The notes: a model not told the origin generated them from the sequence alone. A DNA stretch of 64,000 nt from Streptomyces massasporeus (GCF_014648995.1 NZ_BMSE01000003.1:124001-188000); one strand, 5' to 3'; positions 1 to 10,583 are shown, numbered from the stretch's first letter. Made by a program: numbers and translations.

Positions 1-359
1 ACGAAGAAGTCGCTCGCCCCGGGCCGTACGACGTCGAGGCCGGCGTCCGTGAGGGTGAGCTCGGCCCGGCTGCGGGTGCCCAGGCCCCGGGCGACGATGC
101 GGTCGAGCCACTGACCGGCGGTGGTGGAGCCGTGGTAGCGGCCGCTCAGGCTCAGCTTCTCGGGGCCCGGGTCGGCCGGGGTGGTGGGCAGCTCGGGCAG
201 GTCGCCCTGGAGGGTGCCGCGCCACTTCCAGCCCTCGCGCATCAGCCAGTAGACGAGCGCGACGAACAGGCCGAGGCCGACGACCCAGCCGATGCGGGCG
301 GCCCAGTCGGTCACTTGCGCCGATTCCTTCTCGGCGGCCAGCAGGAGTACAGGTGTCAC
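1..359 (-). CDS. Membrane protein of the pyr cluster, partial (3' end missing)
   Basis: This gene starts at a GTG at 359 that overlaps the pyrC stop codon (GTGA), so it is translationally coupled to pyrC; it runs off the left edge after about 119 codons. An alternative GTG lies at 314. The visible protein has a short N-terminus, one hydrophobic segment at about residues 20-43 (WVVGLGLFVALVYWLM) and then a soluble domain. From memory, Streptomyces carry a PH-like integral membrane protein of unknown function here, between pyrC and carA. I cannot assign a function from the fragment. Its place in a pyrimidine operon may be only co-transcription. Confidence 0.75.
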   Translation of the reverse strand, partial: MTPVLLLAAEKESAQVTDWAARIGWVVGLGLFVALVYWLMREGWKWRGTLQGDLPELPTTPADPGPEKLSLSGRYHGSTTAGQWLDRIVARGLGTRSRAELTLTDAGLDVVRPGASDFF

Positions 360-1642
360 GTGAGCTTCCCGTCGACGAGCGTGGCCTTGCCCCGCAGCCA
401 CGTGTGCGTCACACGGCCCGGCAGCTCACGCCCCTCGTAGGGGGTGTTGCGGCTGCGCGAGGCGAAGCCCGCGGGTTCCACGAGCCCACGGTATGCCGTG
501 TCGACCAGGGTGAGGTTGGCGGGCTCACCTGCCGAGACGGGACGTCCGTGGCCCGTGGCCTGACCGATCTGGGCGGGCTTGACGGACATCCGGTCGGCGA
601 CGCCGGCCCAGTCCAGCAGGCCCGTGTCGACCATGGTCTCCTGCACGACCGACAGGGCCGTCTCCAGGCCGACCATGCCCATGGCGGCCGCGGCCCACTC
701 GCAGTCCTTGTCCTCGTGCGGGTGCGGGGCGTGGTCGGTGGCGACGATGTCGATCGTGCCGTCGGCGAGGGCCTCGCGCAGGGCCATGACGTCGCGCTCG
801 GTGCGCAGCGGCGGGTTGACCTTGTAGACGGGGTTGTAGGTGCGCACCAGCTCGTCCGTGAGGAGGAGGTGGTGCGGGGTGACCTCGGCGGTGACGGCGA
901 TGCCGCGGGACTTGGCCCAGCGGACGATCTCGACGGAGCCGGCGGTCGACAGGTGGCAGATGTGGACGCGGGAGCCGACGTGGTCGGCGAGCAGGACATC
1001 CCGGGCGATGATCGATTCTTCGGCCACCGCGGGCCAGCCCCCGAGGCCCAGCTCGGCGGAGACGATGCCCTCGTTCATCTCGGCGCCCTCGGTGAGCCGC
1101 GGCTCCTGCGCGTGCTGCGCGACGACACCGCCGAAGGCCTTCACGTACTCCAGGGCCCGGCGCATGATCACGGCGTCGTGGACGCACTTGCCGTCGTCGG
1201 AGAAGACGGTGACGCCGGCGGCGGACTCGTGCATGGCGCCGAGCTCGGCGAGCTTCCTGCCCTCCAGGCCGACGGTGACGGCACCGATGGGCTGGACGTC
1301 GCAGTAGCCGTGCTCCTTGCCGAGCCGCCAGACCTGCTCGACGACACCGGCGGTGTCGGCGACCGGGAAGGTGTTGGCCATGGCGAACACGGTGGTGTAG
1401 CCGCCGGAGGCCGCGGCCCGGGTGCCGGTGAGGACGGTCTCGGAGTCCTCGCGGCCGGGCTCGCGCAGATGGGTGTGCAGGTCGACCAGGCCCGGCAGCA
1501 GCACCTTGCCCTCGGCCTCGACGACCTCCGCGCCTTCGGCCGACAGGCCGCTGCCCACCTCCGCGATCGTCCCGCCGTCGATCAGCACGTCCTGCGGCTC
1601 GCCGCCGAGCACCTTGGCACCACGGATCAGGATCTTGCTCAT
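356..1642 (-). CDS. pyrC: Dihydroorotase
   Basis: Dihydroorotase (428 aa) cyclises N-carbamoyl-aspartate to dihydroorotate, the third step of de novo UMP synthesis, in the cytoplasm. The metal-binding motif DLHTHLREPG lies near residue 55, followed by the class I signature region (SETVLTGTRAAASGG), and ATDHAPH lies in the C-terminal third, as expected for the amidohydrolase fold. Length is normal for the class I type. It lies 5 bases downstream of pyrB and overlaps the next gene by 4 bases, so pyrB-pyrC and the membrane protein are probably one transcript, led by pyrR. The start ATG at 1642 has purine-rich sequence (GAGAAGTAAGAC) just upstream. Confidence 0.97.
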   Translation of the reverse strand: MSKILIRGAKVLGGEPQDVLIDGGTIAEVGSGLSAEGAEVVEAEGKVLLPGLVDLHTHLREPGREDSETVLTGTRAAASGGYTTVFAMANTFPVADTAGVVEQVWRLGKEHGYCDVQPIGAVTVGLEGRKLAELGAMHESAAGVTVFSDDGKCVHDAVIMRRALEYVKAFGGVVAQHAQEPRLTEGAEMNEGIVSAELGLGGWPAVAEESIIARDVLLADHVGSRVHICHLSTAGSVEIVRWAKSRGIAVTAEVTPHHLLLTDELVRTYNPVYKVNPPLRTERDVMALREALADGTIDIVATDHAPHPHEDKDCEWAAAAMGMVGLETALSVVQETMVDTGLLDWAGVADRMSVKPAQIGQATGHGRPVSAGEPANLTLVDTAYRGLVEPAGFASRSRNTPYEGRELPGRVTHTWLRGKATLVDGKLT

Positions 1643-1647
1643 CTGTC

Positions 1648-2625
1648 TTACTTCTCCTCGGTGCGGGGGTGGGTGACGGCGGGTTCGTTCCCACCGAGCA
1701 GCAGGTACAGGACGGCCATCCGGATGGACACTCCGTTCGCGACCTGCTCGACGACGGTGCAGCGGTCTGAGTCGGCGACCTCGGCGGTGATCTCCATGCC
1801 GCGGACCATCGGGCCGGGGTGCATCACGATGGCGTGCTCGGGCATCCGCGCCATGCGGTCGCCGTCGAGGCCGTAGCGCCGGGAGTACTCGCGCTCGGTC
1901 GGGAAGAAGGCGGCGTTCATGCGCTCGCGCTGGACGCGCAGCATCATCACCGCGTCGGACTTGGTCAGCGTGCTGTCGAGGTCGTAGGAGACCTCGCAGG
2001 GCCAGGTCTCGATGCCGACCGGCAGCAGGGTGGGCGGGGCGACGAGGGTGACCTCGGCGCCCAGGGTGTGCAGCAGGTCGACGTTGGAGCGGGCGACCCG
2101 GCTGTGCAGGACGTCGCCGACGAGCGTGATGCGCTTGCCCTCGAGGTCCTGGCCGAGTCCGGCGTCCGGCCCGATCAGGCGGCGGCGCATGGTGAAGGCG
2201 TCCAGCAGGGCCTGGGTGGGGTGCTGGTGGGTGCCGTCGCCGGCGTTGACGACGACCGCGTCGATCCAGCCGGAGTTGGCGAGTCGGTACGGGGCTCCGG
2301 AGGCGCCGTGCCGGATGACCACGGCGTCGACGCCCATGGCCTCCAGGGTCTGGGCGGTGTCCTTCAGGGACTCGCCCTTGGAGACGCTGGAGCCCTTGGC
2401 GGTGAAGTTGATGACGTCCGCGGACAGCCGCTTCTCGGCTGCCTCGAAGGAGATCCGGGTCCGGGTGGAGTCCTCGAAGAAGAGGTTGACGATCGTGCGG
2501 CCGCGCAGGGTCGGCAGCTTCTTGATCGGCCGGTCGGCGACCCGGGCCATCTCCTCGGCGGTGTCGAGGATCAGGACGGCGTCGTCGCGGGTGAGGTCGG
2601 CGGCCGAGATGAGATGACGCTGCAT
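1648..2625 (-). CDS. pyrB: Aspartate carbamoyltransferase catalytic subunit
   Basis: PyrB (325 aa) condenses carbamoyl phosphate with aspartate, the committed step of pyrimidine synthesis. The carbamoyl-phosphate-binding motif [12 protein letters not shown] is at about residues 50-61 and HPTQALLD at about 137-144; both are complete. The length fits a catalytic chain. No regulatory chain (pyrI) is seen, as is usual in actinobacteria. The gene lies about 100 bases downstream of pyrR and 5 bases upstream of pyrC, so control is probably through the pyrR leader. Confidence 0.97.
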   Translation of the reverse strand: MQRHLISAADLTRDDAVLILDTAEEMARVADRPIKKLPTLRGRTIVNLFFEDSTRTRISFEAAEKRLSADVINFTAKGSSVSKGESLKDTAQTLEAMGVDAVVIRHGASGAPYRLANSGWIDAVVVNAGDGTHQHPTQALLDAFTMRRRLIGPDAGLGQDLEGKRITLVGDVLHSRVARSNVDLLHTLGAEVTLVAPPTLLPVGIETWPCEVSYDLDSTLTKSDAVMMLRVQRERMNAAFFPTEREYSRRYGLDGDRMARMPEHAIVMHPGPMVRGMEITAEVADSDRCTVVEQVANGVSIRMAVLYLLLGGNEPAVTHPRTEEK

Positions 2626-2725
2626 CTGTCAGGCTCCGTAAGGCAGTTCATTCGGGAGAATTGGGGCAGACGGGCGCGCGAGGGCGCAACTAGCGGGCGT
2701 ACGACGGCGGCGTACGCCTGGAGCG

Positions 2726-3292
2726 CTACTGAGAGGTCGGCTTGGCACCGAGCAGCACGGTGTCGCGACCGTCCTCCTCGGCGAGCTGGACCTTGACCGT
2801 CTCCCGCAACGACGTGGGGAGGTTCTTGCCGACGTAGTCGGCGCGGATGGGCAGTTCGCGGTGTCCGCGGTCGACGAGGACGGCGAGCTGCACCGCGCGC
2901 GGGCGCCCGATGTCGTTCAGGGCGTCGAGGGCGGCGCGGATGGTGCGGCCGGAGAAGAGCACGTCGTCGACGAGGACGACGAGCTTGCCGTCGAGGCCGT
3001 CACCGGGGATCTCGGTGCGGGCCAGCGCACGCGGCGGGTGCATGCGCAGGTCGTCGCGGTACATGGTGATGTCGAGCGAGCCGCACGGAACCTTGCGCTC
3101 GGTGATCTGCTCGAGCTTGTCCGCGATCCGCCGGGCGAGGAAGACCCCCCGGGTCGGAATGCCGAGGAGCACCACGTCGTCGGCGCCCTTGGCGCGCTCG
3201 ACGATCTCGTGGGCGATGCGGGTCAGTACCCGCGCGATGTCGGGCCCTTCGAGAACGGGCCGGGCATCGGAGTGCGTGTCGTGCGAGTCCAT
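2726..3292 (-). CDS. pyrR: Bifunctional pyr operon regulator / uracil phosphoribosyltransferase
   Basis: PyrR (188 aa) has a type I phosphoribosyltransferase fold. In Bacillus it binds pyr mRNA when UMP is high, and in mycobacteria it represses translation through a similar RNA loop; many members keep uracil phosphoribosyltransferase activity. The PRPP-binding motif [18 protein letters not shown] is present at about residues 105-122. The gene is first in a minus-strand pyrR-pyrB-pyrC unit, divergent from bldD. Its ATG at 3292 has a strong AGGAGG ribosome site (3303-3308), directly preceded by a matching PyrR-binding hairpin, which suggests autogenous translational control. Confidence 0.96.
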   Translation of the reverse strand: MDSHDTHSDARPVLEGPDIARVLTRIAHEIVERAKGADDVVLLGIPTRGVFLARRIADKLEQITERKVPCGSLDITMYRDDLRMHPPRALARTEIPGDGLDGKLVVLVDDVLFSGRTIRAALDALNDIGRPRAVQLAVLVDRGHRELPIRADYVGKNLPTSLRETVKVQLAEEDGRDTVLLGAKPTSQ

Positions 3293-3302
3293 ACGAAACG
3301 GA

Positions 3303-3328
3303 CCTCCTTCTCCGCCTCACGGGACGGA
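3303..3328 (-). promoter_or_regulatory. Candidate PyrR-binding loop next to the pyrR ribosome site
   Basis: On the minus strand, TCCG (3328-3325) and CGGA (3314-3311) can pair around the loop TCCCGTGAGG. With the next base, TCCCGTGAGGC matches the PyrR-binding consensus UCCNGNGAGGY known from Bacillus pyr leaders. The stem ends two bases before the AGGAGG ribosome site at 3308-3303. The arrangement resembles the mycobacterial pyrR leader, in which PyrR blocks translation. The match and geometry are seen directly; the function is inferred. Confidence 0.65.
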
Positions 3329-3482
3329 CCTTAAAGGACGTCGGGATTGCGCCATACACGGTAGCAGGTCCCCGCGATCGCCCGTATGGCCCCGTTGGAT
3401 CACCCACTCGGCCTAACGGAACGCCGATACCACGGAAGAGTCGGTGCGGACCATTCGGCTTGACGCGGCAGAGTAACGCTGC

Positions 3483-3502
3483 GTAACCTCACAGTGAGTT
3501 AC
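3483..3502. promoter_or_regulatory. Candidate BldD autoregulatory site
   Basis: The bldD upstream region holds GTAAC (3483-3487) and its complement GTTAC (3498-3502) around the inner palindrome CTCACAGTGAG (3488-3498). AGTGA and TCAC half-sites match the early published BldD consensus (AGTGA...TCACC). BldD is known to repress its own promoter in S. coelicolor. The site is 57-76 bases upstream of the bldD start, where a promoter is expected. The dyad is seen; binding is inferred. Confidence 0.55.
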
Positions 3503-3558
3503 CAGCCGCGCGGCCTGGCACCCACGCCAGACGCGTCGACACAGTGCCGGGGAGCTAT

Positions 3559-4062
3559 ATGTCCAGCGAATACGCCAAACAGCTCGGGGCCAAGCTCCGG
3601 GCGATCCGCACCCAGCAGGGCCTTTCCCTCCACGGTGTCGAGGAGAAGTCCCAGGGCCGCTGGAAGGCGGTCGTGGTCGGTTCGTACGAGCGCGGCGACC
3701 GTGCCGTGACCGTACAGCGCCTTGCCGAGCTGGCGGACTTCTACGGCGTTCCGGTGCAGGAGCTGCTTCCGGGCACGACCCCGGGCGGCGCCGCCGAGCC
3801 GCCGCCGAAGCTGGTCCTGGACCTGGAGCGGCTGGCCACGGTGCCGGCCGAGAAGGCGGGCCCTCTTCAGCGCTACGCGGCCACGATCCAGTCGCAGCGC
3901 GGTGACTACAACGGCAAGGTGCTGTCGATCCGCCAGGACGACCTGCGCACACTCGCCGTCATTTACGACCAGTCGCCTTCGGTCCTCACGGAGCAGCTGA
4001 TCAGCTGGGGTGTCCTGGACGCGGACGCGCGCCGCGCGGTGGCCTCCCACGAGGACGCCTGA
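3559..4062 (+). CDS. bldD: Developmental master repressor BldD
   Basis: BldD (167 aa) represses sporulation genes during vegetative growth and dimerises around tetrameric cyclic di-GMP. The N-terminal 75 residues are an Xre-type helix-turn-helix domain. The C-terminal domain has the c-di-GMP signature RGD (114-116), eight residues, RQDD (125-128), exactly as in the characterised S. coelicolor protein. The ATG at 3559 gives the known N-terminus MSSEYAKQLG and has GGGGAG nearby; an in-frame GTG at 3544 would add five residues and is less likely. It is monocistronic, divergent from pyrR and convergent with nusB. A palindrome upstream suggests autoregulation. Confidence 0.98.
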   Translation: MSSEYAKQLGAKLRAIRTQQGLSLHGVEEKSQGRWKAVVVGSYERGDRAVTVQRLAELADFYGVPVQELLPGTTPGGAAEPPPKLVLDLERLATVPAEKAGPLQRYAATIQSQRGDYNGKVLSIRQDDLRTLAVIYDQSPSVLTEQLISWGVLDADARRAVASHEDA

Positions 4063-4089
4063 CCCGCTCGGCGGGTCCAGCAGAAACGT

Positions 4090-4136
4090 GCCGCCGGGGT
4101 GGCCGGAACCGTATGGTTCTCGGCCACCCCGGCGGC
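4090..4136. terminator. Hairpin after bldD
   Basis: CCGCCGGGGTGGCCG at 4091-4105 pairs with CGGCCACCCCGGCGG at 4121-4135, with GAACC/GGTTC continuing the stem around a GTAT loop and one bulged base. It lies between the convergent bldD and nusB genes, so it can end transcription from bldD. There is no T-tract, as is common in Streptomyces. Confidence 0.75.
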
Positions 4137-4182
4137 GTTGTGCGGCTCTGACGTCCTCGCGCCGCACGAGGACGTACGGGAC

Positions 4183-4222
4183 GCCGGAGGGCCCGCAGCG
4201 GTGACGCTGCGGGCCCTCCGGC
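4183..4222. terminator. Perfect 18-bp hairpin between bldD and nusB
   Basis: GCCGGAGGGCCCGCAGCG (4183-4200) and its exact complement (4205-4222) enclose a GTGA loop. The hairpin begins 13 bases past the nusB stop on the minus strand and is probably the terminator of the efp-nusB unit. It is the second hairpin in this convergent gap. Confidence 0.8.
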
Positions 4223-4234
4223 ATGTGGTCCGTC

Positions 4235-4669
4235 TCAGACCTCGTCGCGGCGGAGCGAGGGCTTGAGCTCCTTGAACCGGCCGAGCAGGCCGTTCACGAA
4301 CGAGGGCGACTCGTCCGTGGAGAACTCCTTCGCCAGCTGCACCATCTCGTCGAGGACGACGGCGTCCGGCGTCGCGTCGACCCAGATCAGCTCGTAGGCG
4401 CCGAGCCGCAGGATGTTGCGGTCGACGACGGGCATCCGGTCGAGGGTCCAGCCGACGGCGTACTGCGCGATCAGCTCGTCGATGCGCTTCGCGTGCTCCG
4501 CGTAGCCCTCGACCAGCTCCATCGTGTACTCGCTGACCGGCGGCTGCCGGGTGTCCGCCCGGGACAGCCGGACCCAGTCCGCGAGGACGGTCAGCACATC
4601 AGCGCCGCGCTGGTCCCCCTCGAAGAGGATCTGGAAGGCGCGCTTACGGGCCGTGTTGCGGGCAGCCAC
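4235..4669 (-). CDS. nusB: Transcription antitermination factor NusB
   Basis: NusB (144 aa) binds boxA RNA with NusE (S10) and supports antitermination of rRNA operons. The sequence begins with the family-typical N-terminus (ARNTARKRAFQILFEGDQRG) and keeps the helical core with ADTRQPPVSEYTMELVEGY and the C-terminal LDEMVQLAKEFSTDESPSFVNGLL. Its start is two bases downstream of the efp stop, so the two are co-transcribed, as is common in actinobacteria. A strong hairpin follows the stop. Confidence 0.96.
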   Translation of the reverse strand: MAARNTARKRAFQILFEGDQRGADVLTVLADWVRLSRADTRQPPVSEYTMELVEGYAEHAKRIDELIAQYAVGWTLDRMPVVDRNILRLGAYELIWVDATPDAVVLDEMVQLAKEFSTDESPSFVNGLLGRFKELKPSLRRDEV

Positions 4670-4671
4670 GG

Positions 4672-5238
4672 TTAGCTGTTCACCCGGCCGAGGTAGTCGC
4701 TGGTGCGGGTGTCGACCTTGATCTTCTCACCGGTGGTGATGAAGAGCGGCACGTTGATCTGGTGGCCGGTCTCCAGGATGGCGGGCTTGGTGCCCCCGGT
4801 GGAGCGGTCGCCCTGGACGCCCGGCTCGGTCTCCTGGATGACGAGCTCGACGGCGGCCGGCAGCTCGACGAAGAGCACCTCGCCCTCGTGCTGCGCGACG
4901 GTGGCGGTGAAGCCCTCGATCAGGAAGTTCGCGGCGTCGCCGACGGCCTTCTTGTCGACGTGCAGCTGGTCGTAGGTCTCCATGTCCATGAAGACGAAGT
5001 ACTCGCCGTCCATGTAGGAGAACTGCATGTCGCGCTTGTCGACGGTGGCCGTTTCGACCTTGACGCCGGCGTTGAAGGTCTTGTCGACGACCTTGCCGGA
5101 GAGCACGTTCTTGAGCTTGGTGCGCACGAAGGCCGGGCCCTTGCCGGGCTTGACGTGCTGGAACTCGACGACGGACCAGAGCTGGCCGCCTTCGAGCTTG
5201 AGCACCATGCCGTTCTTGAGGTCGTTCGTGGAAGCCAC
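4672..5238 (-). CDS. efp: Translation elongation factor P
   Basis: EF-P (188 aa) helps ribosomes through polyproline stretches. The three beta-barrel domains are complete, ending in [13 protein letters not shown]. The conserved loop at about residues 30-36 reads KPGKGPAFV; the PGKGP type belongs to the actinobacterial subfamily, in which the tip lysine is reported to work without modification, and no modification gene (epmA/B or a rhamnosyltransferase) is seen nearby. The GTG at 5238 gives the usual N-terminus ([11 protein letters not shown]) with GGAG at 5251-5254; longer in-frame starts have no support. It sits between the M24 peptidase gene (53-base gap) and nusB. Confidence 0.96.
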   Translation of the reverse strand: MASTNDLKNGMVLKLEGGQLWSVVEFQHVKPGKGPAFVRTKLKNVLSGKVVDKTFNAGVKVETATVDKRDMQFSYMDGEYFVFMDMETYDQLHVDKKAVGDAANFLIEGFTATVAQHEGEVLFVELPAAVELVIQETEPGVQGDRSTGGTKPAILETGHQINVPLFITTGEKIKVDTRTSDYLGRVNS

Positions 5239-5291
5239 GGTTGCGGAATCTCCTGGACTGACGTACGACCCCGGGGCACGCACCTGCCTGG

Positions 5292-6407
5292 CTACAGGGC
5301 GAGCAGCTCCTTGGTCGTGATGGTGAGTAGCTCGGGTCCGCCGTCCGCCTCGGGGCGGACGACGAGCGTGTCATCGATCCGGACACCGCCCCGGCCCGGG
5401 AGGTGGACCCCCGGTTCGACGGTGACTGGCACGCAAGCGTCCAGTTTACCCATGGCCGCAGGACTCAATTGAGGGTCCTCGTCGATTTCGAGCCCTACGC
5501 CGTGTCCGGTCAGGACCGTGAGGCCCTCCGTGTACCCCGCGGAGTCCAGCACCTGACGGGCCGCGCGGTCGACGTCCCGGCAGGCGGCGCCGGGAACCAG
5601 GCTCTCACGCCCGGCTCGCTGCGCCGCGAAGACCAGGTCGTACAGCTCGATCTGCCAGTCCGCCGGAGCCGTGCCGATGACGAACGTGCGGCCGATCTCG
5701 CAGCGGTAGCCACCGTATGTCGCGCCGAGGCAGACGGAGAGGAAGTCGCCCTCCTCGACCCGGCGGTCGGTGGGCCGGTGGCCGGGACGGCCGGCGTTCG
5801 GCCCGGTGCCGACGGACGTCGGGAAGGCCGGCCCGTCCGCACCGTGGTCCACGAGTCGTCTTTCGAGTTCCAGGGCGAGATGGCGCTCGGTGCGGCCCAC
5901 GAGAATCGACTCCAGCAGTTCGCCGAGGGCCTGGTCGGCGATCTCTGCGCCGATGCGCAGGCAGGAGATCTCCTCCTCGTCCTTGACGACCCTCAGCTGC
6001 TCGACGGCGCTGCCGAGGCCGGCCAGGCGCAGCCGGGGGGCGACCGAGCCGAGCGCGCGGTGCCGGGCCACGGTGAGGTGGTGCTCCTCCACGGCGAGGG
6101 AGTCGGCACCCTGGCCCGCGGCGAGGCCGGCGGCCGCGACGGCCGGGTCACCACCGCCGGCTCCGGGCAGGGTATGGACGCGCAGGGCCTCGTCGGGGCG
6201 CTCCTGCGTGGGGCGGTCGGCAGCCGCTCCGGCACTGACCAGGAGATCGTGCTCCTCGGTCCTGCCCAGCAGCAGAACGGCGCCCTGCGGGGCGGCGCCC
6301 GCGAGATAGCGCACGTTGGCGGGGCGGGAGACCAGCGCCGCCGCGCTGCCGCCCGCGTTGCAGTATTCCCTCAGACGCGTCCGGCGGGCCGCGTACACCT
6401 CTGACAT
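5292..6407 (-). CDS. M24 family metallopeptidase (Xaa-Pro aminopeptidase/dipeptidase type)
   Basis: A 371-aa cytosolic peptidase with a creatinase-like N-terminal domain (residues 1 to about 130, including [20 protein letters not shown]) and a C-terminal pita-bread domain. Metal-ligand regions are visible: the [18 protein letters not shown] region, [15 protein letters not shown] and [20 protein letters not shown]. It probably removes residues next to proline; whether it is aminopeptidase P or prolidase cannot be told. It lies directly upstream of efp in a conserved actinobacterial arrangement. The first conserved aspartate position reads [11 protein letters not shown] rather than the common D-x-G form, so activity should not be assumed. 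Confidence 0.88.
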   Translation of the reverse strand: MSEVYAARRTRLREYCNAGGSAAALVSRPANVRYLAGAAPQGAVLLLGRTEEHDLLVSAGAAADRPTQERPDEALRVHTLPGAGGGDPAVAAAGLAAGQGADSLAVEEHHLTVARHRALGSVAPRLRLAGLGSAVEQLRVVKDEEEISCLRIGAEIADQALGELLESILVGRTERHLALELERRLVDHGADGPAFPTSVGTGPNAGRPGHRPTDRRVEEGDFLSVCLGATYGGYRCEIGRTFVIGTAPADWQIELYDLVFAAQRAGRESLVPGAACRDVDRAARQVLDSAGYTEGLTVLTGHGVGLEIDEDPQLSPAAMGKLDACVPVTVEPGVHLPGRGGVRIDDTLVVRPEADGGPELLTITTKELLAL

Positions 6408-6514
6408 GACCCGAGCGTATGAGCTTCGCCGGTTCGGCGCCGGTTGAGGGCGTCTGAGTGGGCGGTGCCCGGTGCAGCGTGCCGTTCGGGAGACGGGGTG
6501 CCGCGCGGGGTCGT

Positions 6515-6575
6515 ATGCCGTCCGCAGCTGCAGGGGGGCTTGTCGCGCATTTCCCGCGCCCCTAACGGGGCGCTC
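6515..6575. repeat. Degenerate copy of an abundant Streptomyces intergenic repeat, with hairpin
   Basis: The segment contains CGCAGCTGCAGGGGGGCTTG, then GTCGCGCATTTCCCGCGCCCC and a GCGCCCC-TAAC-GGGGCGC hairpin (6556-6573). From memory this resembles a dispersed Streptomyces element with the pattern CGCAGCTGCGGG...CGCGCAGTTCCCCGCGCCCC, common between genes. GGGGCGCTCACC then recurs at 6567 and 6597. It lies just downstream of the kinase-like gene at 6603 and may act as its terminator. Confidence 0.55.
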
Positions 6576-6602
6576 ACCTTGGGGCGCTTGCCTGAGGGGC
6601 GC

Positions 6603-7460
6603 TCACCACTGGGGTGGGCTGGCGATCGACCTGGCCAGGACCTCGTCCAGGACCCTCGCCGTCTCCGGGACGTCCAGCTGGGAGTTGTCGATGATCGGCA
6701 GCCCCGAGCCGTACCATCCGGCCATGCGGCCGTGGATGCGGGCGACCTCCTCGTCGGACAGCCGTCGGTTGCCCGAGCGCTCCGCGTTGCGTTCCAGGAC
6801 GATCTCCAGGCCCGGCAGGAGCACGACCGGCAGCAGGCCCGGCCCCACGTGGCGCTTCCAGCCGCCGAGGCCGACGACCGGGCGGTCGGGGAAGACCGCG
6901 TCGTCGAGGATGCACGAGATGCCGTTCGCCAGGAAGTTCCGGGCGGCGAAGCCACAGGTGCGACGGGCCAGGCGGTACTGCGCCTCGGAGTTGTCGTTCC
7001 ACCCGGACTGGGGGTCGGCGAAGCCGGAGCGGACCCACTCGCGCACGTCGTCGAGGCTGATGTGGGCCGTCGGGACCCGGCGGTGGTCCGCCCAGTACTT
7101 GGCGACGCTGGTCTTGCCCGCACCCGCGGGTCCGATGAGCAGGACCGCGAGCGTCGTGCCGGCGGGGTCGGGAACGGTCGCGGCGGGCGGGGCCATCGGC
7201 ATGGCGACCGGGCCGCCGGGCGGCAGCGGCACGTGCCCGGTGGTCTCCGGCGTCGGCGGGGCGCAAGCCGCGGCCGGTCCCGGTCCGGGCGGGGGCGCCG
7301 GATATCCCGGCGCCGGGGGCGGCGGGGGCACGGGCACGGAGCCCTGGTGCGCACCCGCGTGCTGCGGGCCCGGGTGATGTGCGGCCGGCGACCAGCCCGT
7401 GGCCGGTCCGTGCCCCGGCTGATGGGGCGGCGGCAGCGGAGAACCCACTGCGTGCTGCAT
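6603..7460 (-). CDS. P-loop NTPase/kinase-like protein with proline-rich N-terminus
   Basis: The protein is 285 aa from the ATG at 7460, which has GGAG about nine bases upstream; an in-frame GTG at 7526 would add 22 residues. The first ~100 residues are rich in Pro, Gly, His and Ala and likely disordered. A P-loop follows (LLIGPAGAGKTSVAKYWA), then a domain like small-molecule kinases or zeta-toxin-type enzymes (SLDDVREWVRSGF, ILDDAVFPDRPVVGLGGW, ERNAERSGNRRLSDEEVARIHGRM). The substrate is unknown. A homologue is, from memory, conserved at this spot in Streptomyces between the M24 peptidase and aroB genes. It is separated from aroB by a terminator-like hairpin. Confidence 0.75.
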   Translation of the reverse strand: MQHAVGSPLPPPHQPGHGPATGWSPAAHHPGPQHAGAHQGSVPVPPPPPAPGYPAPPPGPGPAAACAPPTPETTGHVPLPPGGPVAMPMAPPAATVPDPAGTTLAVLLIGPAGAGKTSVAKYWADHRRVPTAHISLDDVREWVRSGFADPQSGWNDNSEAQYRLARRTCGFAARNFLANGISCILDDAVFPDRPVVGLGGWKRHVGPGLLPVVLLPGLEIVLERNAERSGNRRLSDEEVARIHGRMAGWYGSGLPIIDNSQLDVPETARVLDEVLARSIASPPQW

Positions 7461-7565
7461 CCGGTGCCACTCCGTCTCGTACAGGCGATGGGCGCTGACA
7501 GCGGGGGCGGAACCCGCTTCCCCCACAGCCTAAAGGGCGTAGGGGGGACCCCCATCCGAACGGTA

Positions 7566-7603
7566 CCGCCCCCGGTCGTCGATGTGTGAACGGCCGGGGG
7601 CGG
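7566..7603 (-). terminator. Hairpin downstream of aroB
   Basis: CCGCCCCCGGTCG (7566-7578) pairs with CGGCCGGGGGCGG (7591-7603), a 13-bp stem with one wobble and a 12-base loop. It lies about 55 bases past the aroB stop on the minus strand and probably ends the aro unit. Confidence 0.65.
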
Positions 7604-7657
7604 CCCGAAGTGCCCAGCCCCGTAAGGCGTTTTCGGGCGGAAGGCGCGCCGGAGGAC

Positions 7658-9257
<1,600 letters not shown>

Positions 9258-9261
<4 letters not shown>

Positions 9262-10442
9262 CGGATGGCGAGGTTGTCGAGGTACGACGTCACGTTGCGG
9301 CGCGTCTCGGCCACCGAGTCGCCGCCGAACTTCTCCGCCACCGCATCCGCGAGCACCAGGGCCACCATGGCCTCGGCGACGATGCCGGCGGCCGGGACCG
9401 CGGACACGTCGGAGCGCTGGTGGTGGGCCTGCGCGGCCTCGCCGGTGGTGACGTCCACGGTCTGCAGGGCGCGCGGGACAGTGGCGATCGGCTTCATCGC
9501 GGCGCGGACGCGCAGCAGCTCACCGGTGGTCAGACCGCCCTCGGTGCCACCGGAGCGGCCCGTGGTGCGCCGGATGCCGTCGTCGGTCTTCACGATCTCG
9601 TCGTGCGCCTTGGAGCCGGGCACTCGCGCCAGTTCGAAGCCGTCGCCGATCTCGACGCCCTTGATCGCCTGGATACCCATGAGGGCACCGGCGAGGCGGG
9701 CGTCCAGCTTGCGGTCCCAGTGCACGTGCGAACCCAGGCCCACCGGCACACCGTACGCCAGGATCTCGACCACGCCGCCGAGGGTGTCGCCGTCCTTGTG
9801 GGCCTGGTCGATCTCGGCGACCATCGCATTCGACGCGTCCGCGTCCAGGCAGCGCACCGGGTCCGCGTCCAGCTTCTCGACGTCGGCCGGGGTCGGGTAG
9901 ACACCTCGCGGGGCCTTCGCGGCGGCCAGTTCCACGACGTGGCTGACGATTTCGACGCCGGTCGTCTCCTTCAGGTACGACCGGGCCACCGCGCCCAGGG
10001 CGACCCGAGCGGCCGTCTCACGCGCCGAAGCACGCTCCAGGATCGGCCGGGCCTCGTCGAACCCGTACTTCTGCATGCCCGCCAGGTCGGCGTGGCCGGG
10101 CCGGGGCCGGGTCAGCGGGGCGTTGCGGGCGAGACCGTCGAGGATCTCCGGGTCGACCGGGTCGGCGGCCATGACCTGTTCCCACTTCGGCCACTCGGTG
10201 TTGCCCACCATGATCGCGACCGGGGAGCCGAGGGTCAGGCCGTGCCGGACGCCGCCGAGGAAGGTGACCTCGTCGCGCTCGAACTTCATCCGGGCACCGC
10301 GCCCATAGCCCAGGCGCCGCCTCGCGAGATGGTCCGCCACCATGTCCGTGGTGATCGGCACGCCGGCGGGAAGACCCTCCAGCGTCGCGACGAGTGCGGG
10401 ACCGTGGGACTCCCCCGCGGTCAGCCAGCGCAACCTGCTCAA
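9258..10442 (-). CDS. aroC: Chorismate synthase
   Basis: AroC (394 aa) makes chorismate from EPSP using reduced FMN without net redox change. The N-terminal signature [20 protein letters not shown], the [15 protein letters not shown] segment and the C-terminal [20 protein letters not shown] are intact, and the length is typical. It is the first gene of the aroC-aroK-aroB coupled set; 141 bases separate it from the upstream small membrane protein gene, and that gap probably holds its promoter. Confidence 0.97.
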
Positions 10443-10583
10443 CGGTGCTCCTCAGTGCTCGCGCTCTGGTACTGCCCTGCGTACGCGCCTCGTCGCGTAC
10501 GGCGACGGCGCGACCGGGTGCGCGGCCCGGCCCGCCATCTCCGATCCTCCCACGCCGGGGCGGTTTGCCCGGCGGCCGGTCCA

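Noticed and set aside
353..1876. Long open frame opposite pyrC and pyrB
   Set aside because: It lies on the other strand of intact pyrC and pyrB, has the skewed composition of an antisense GC-rich frame and no recognisable domain or ribosome site.
3413..4224. Minus-strand frames opposite bldD
   Set aside because: bldD is intact with the known N-terminus and c-di-GMP motif; the opposite frames have no start signal.
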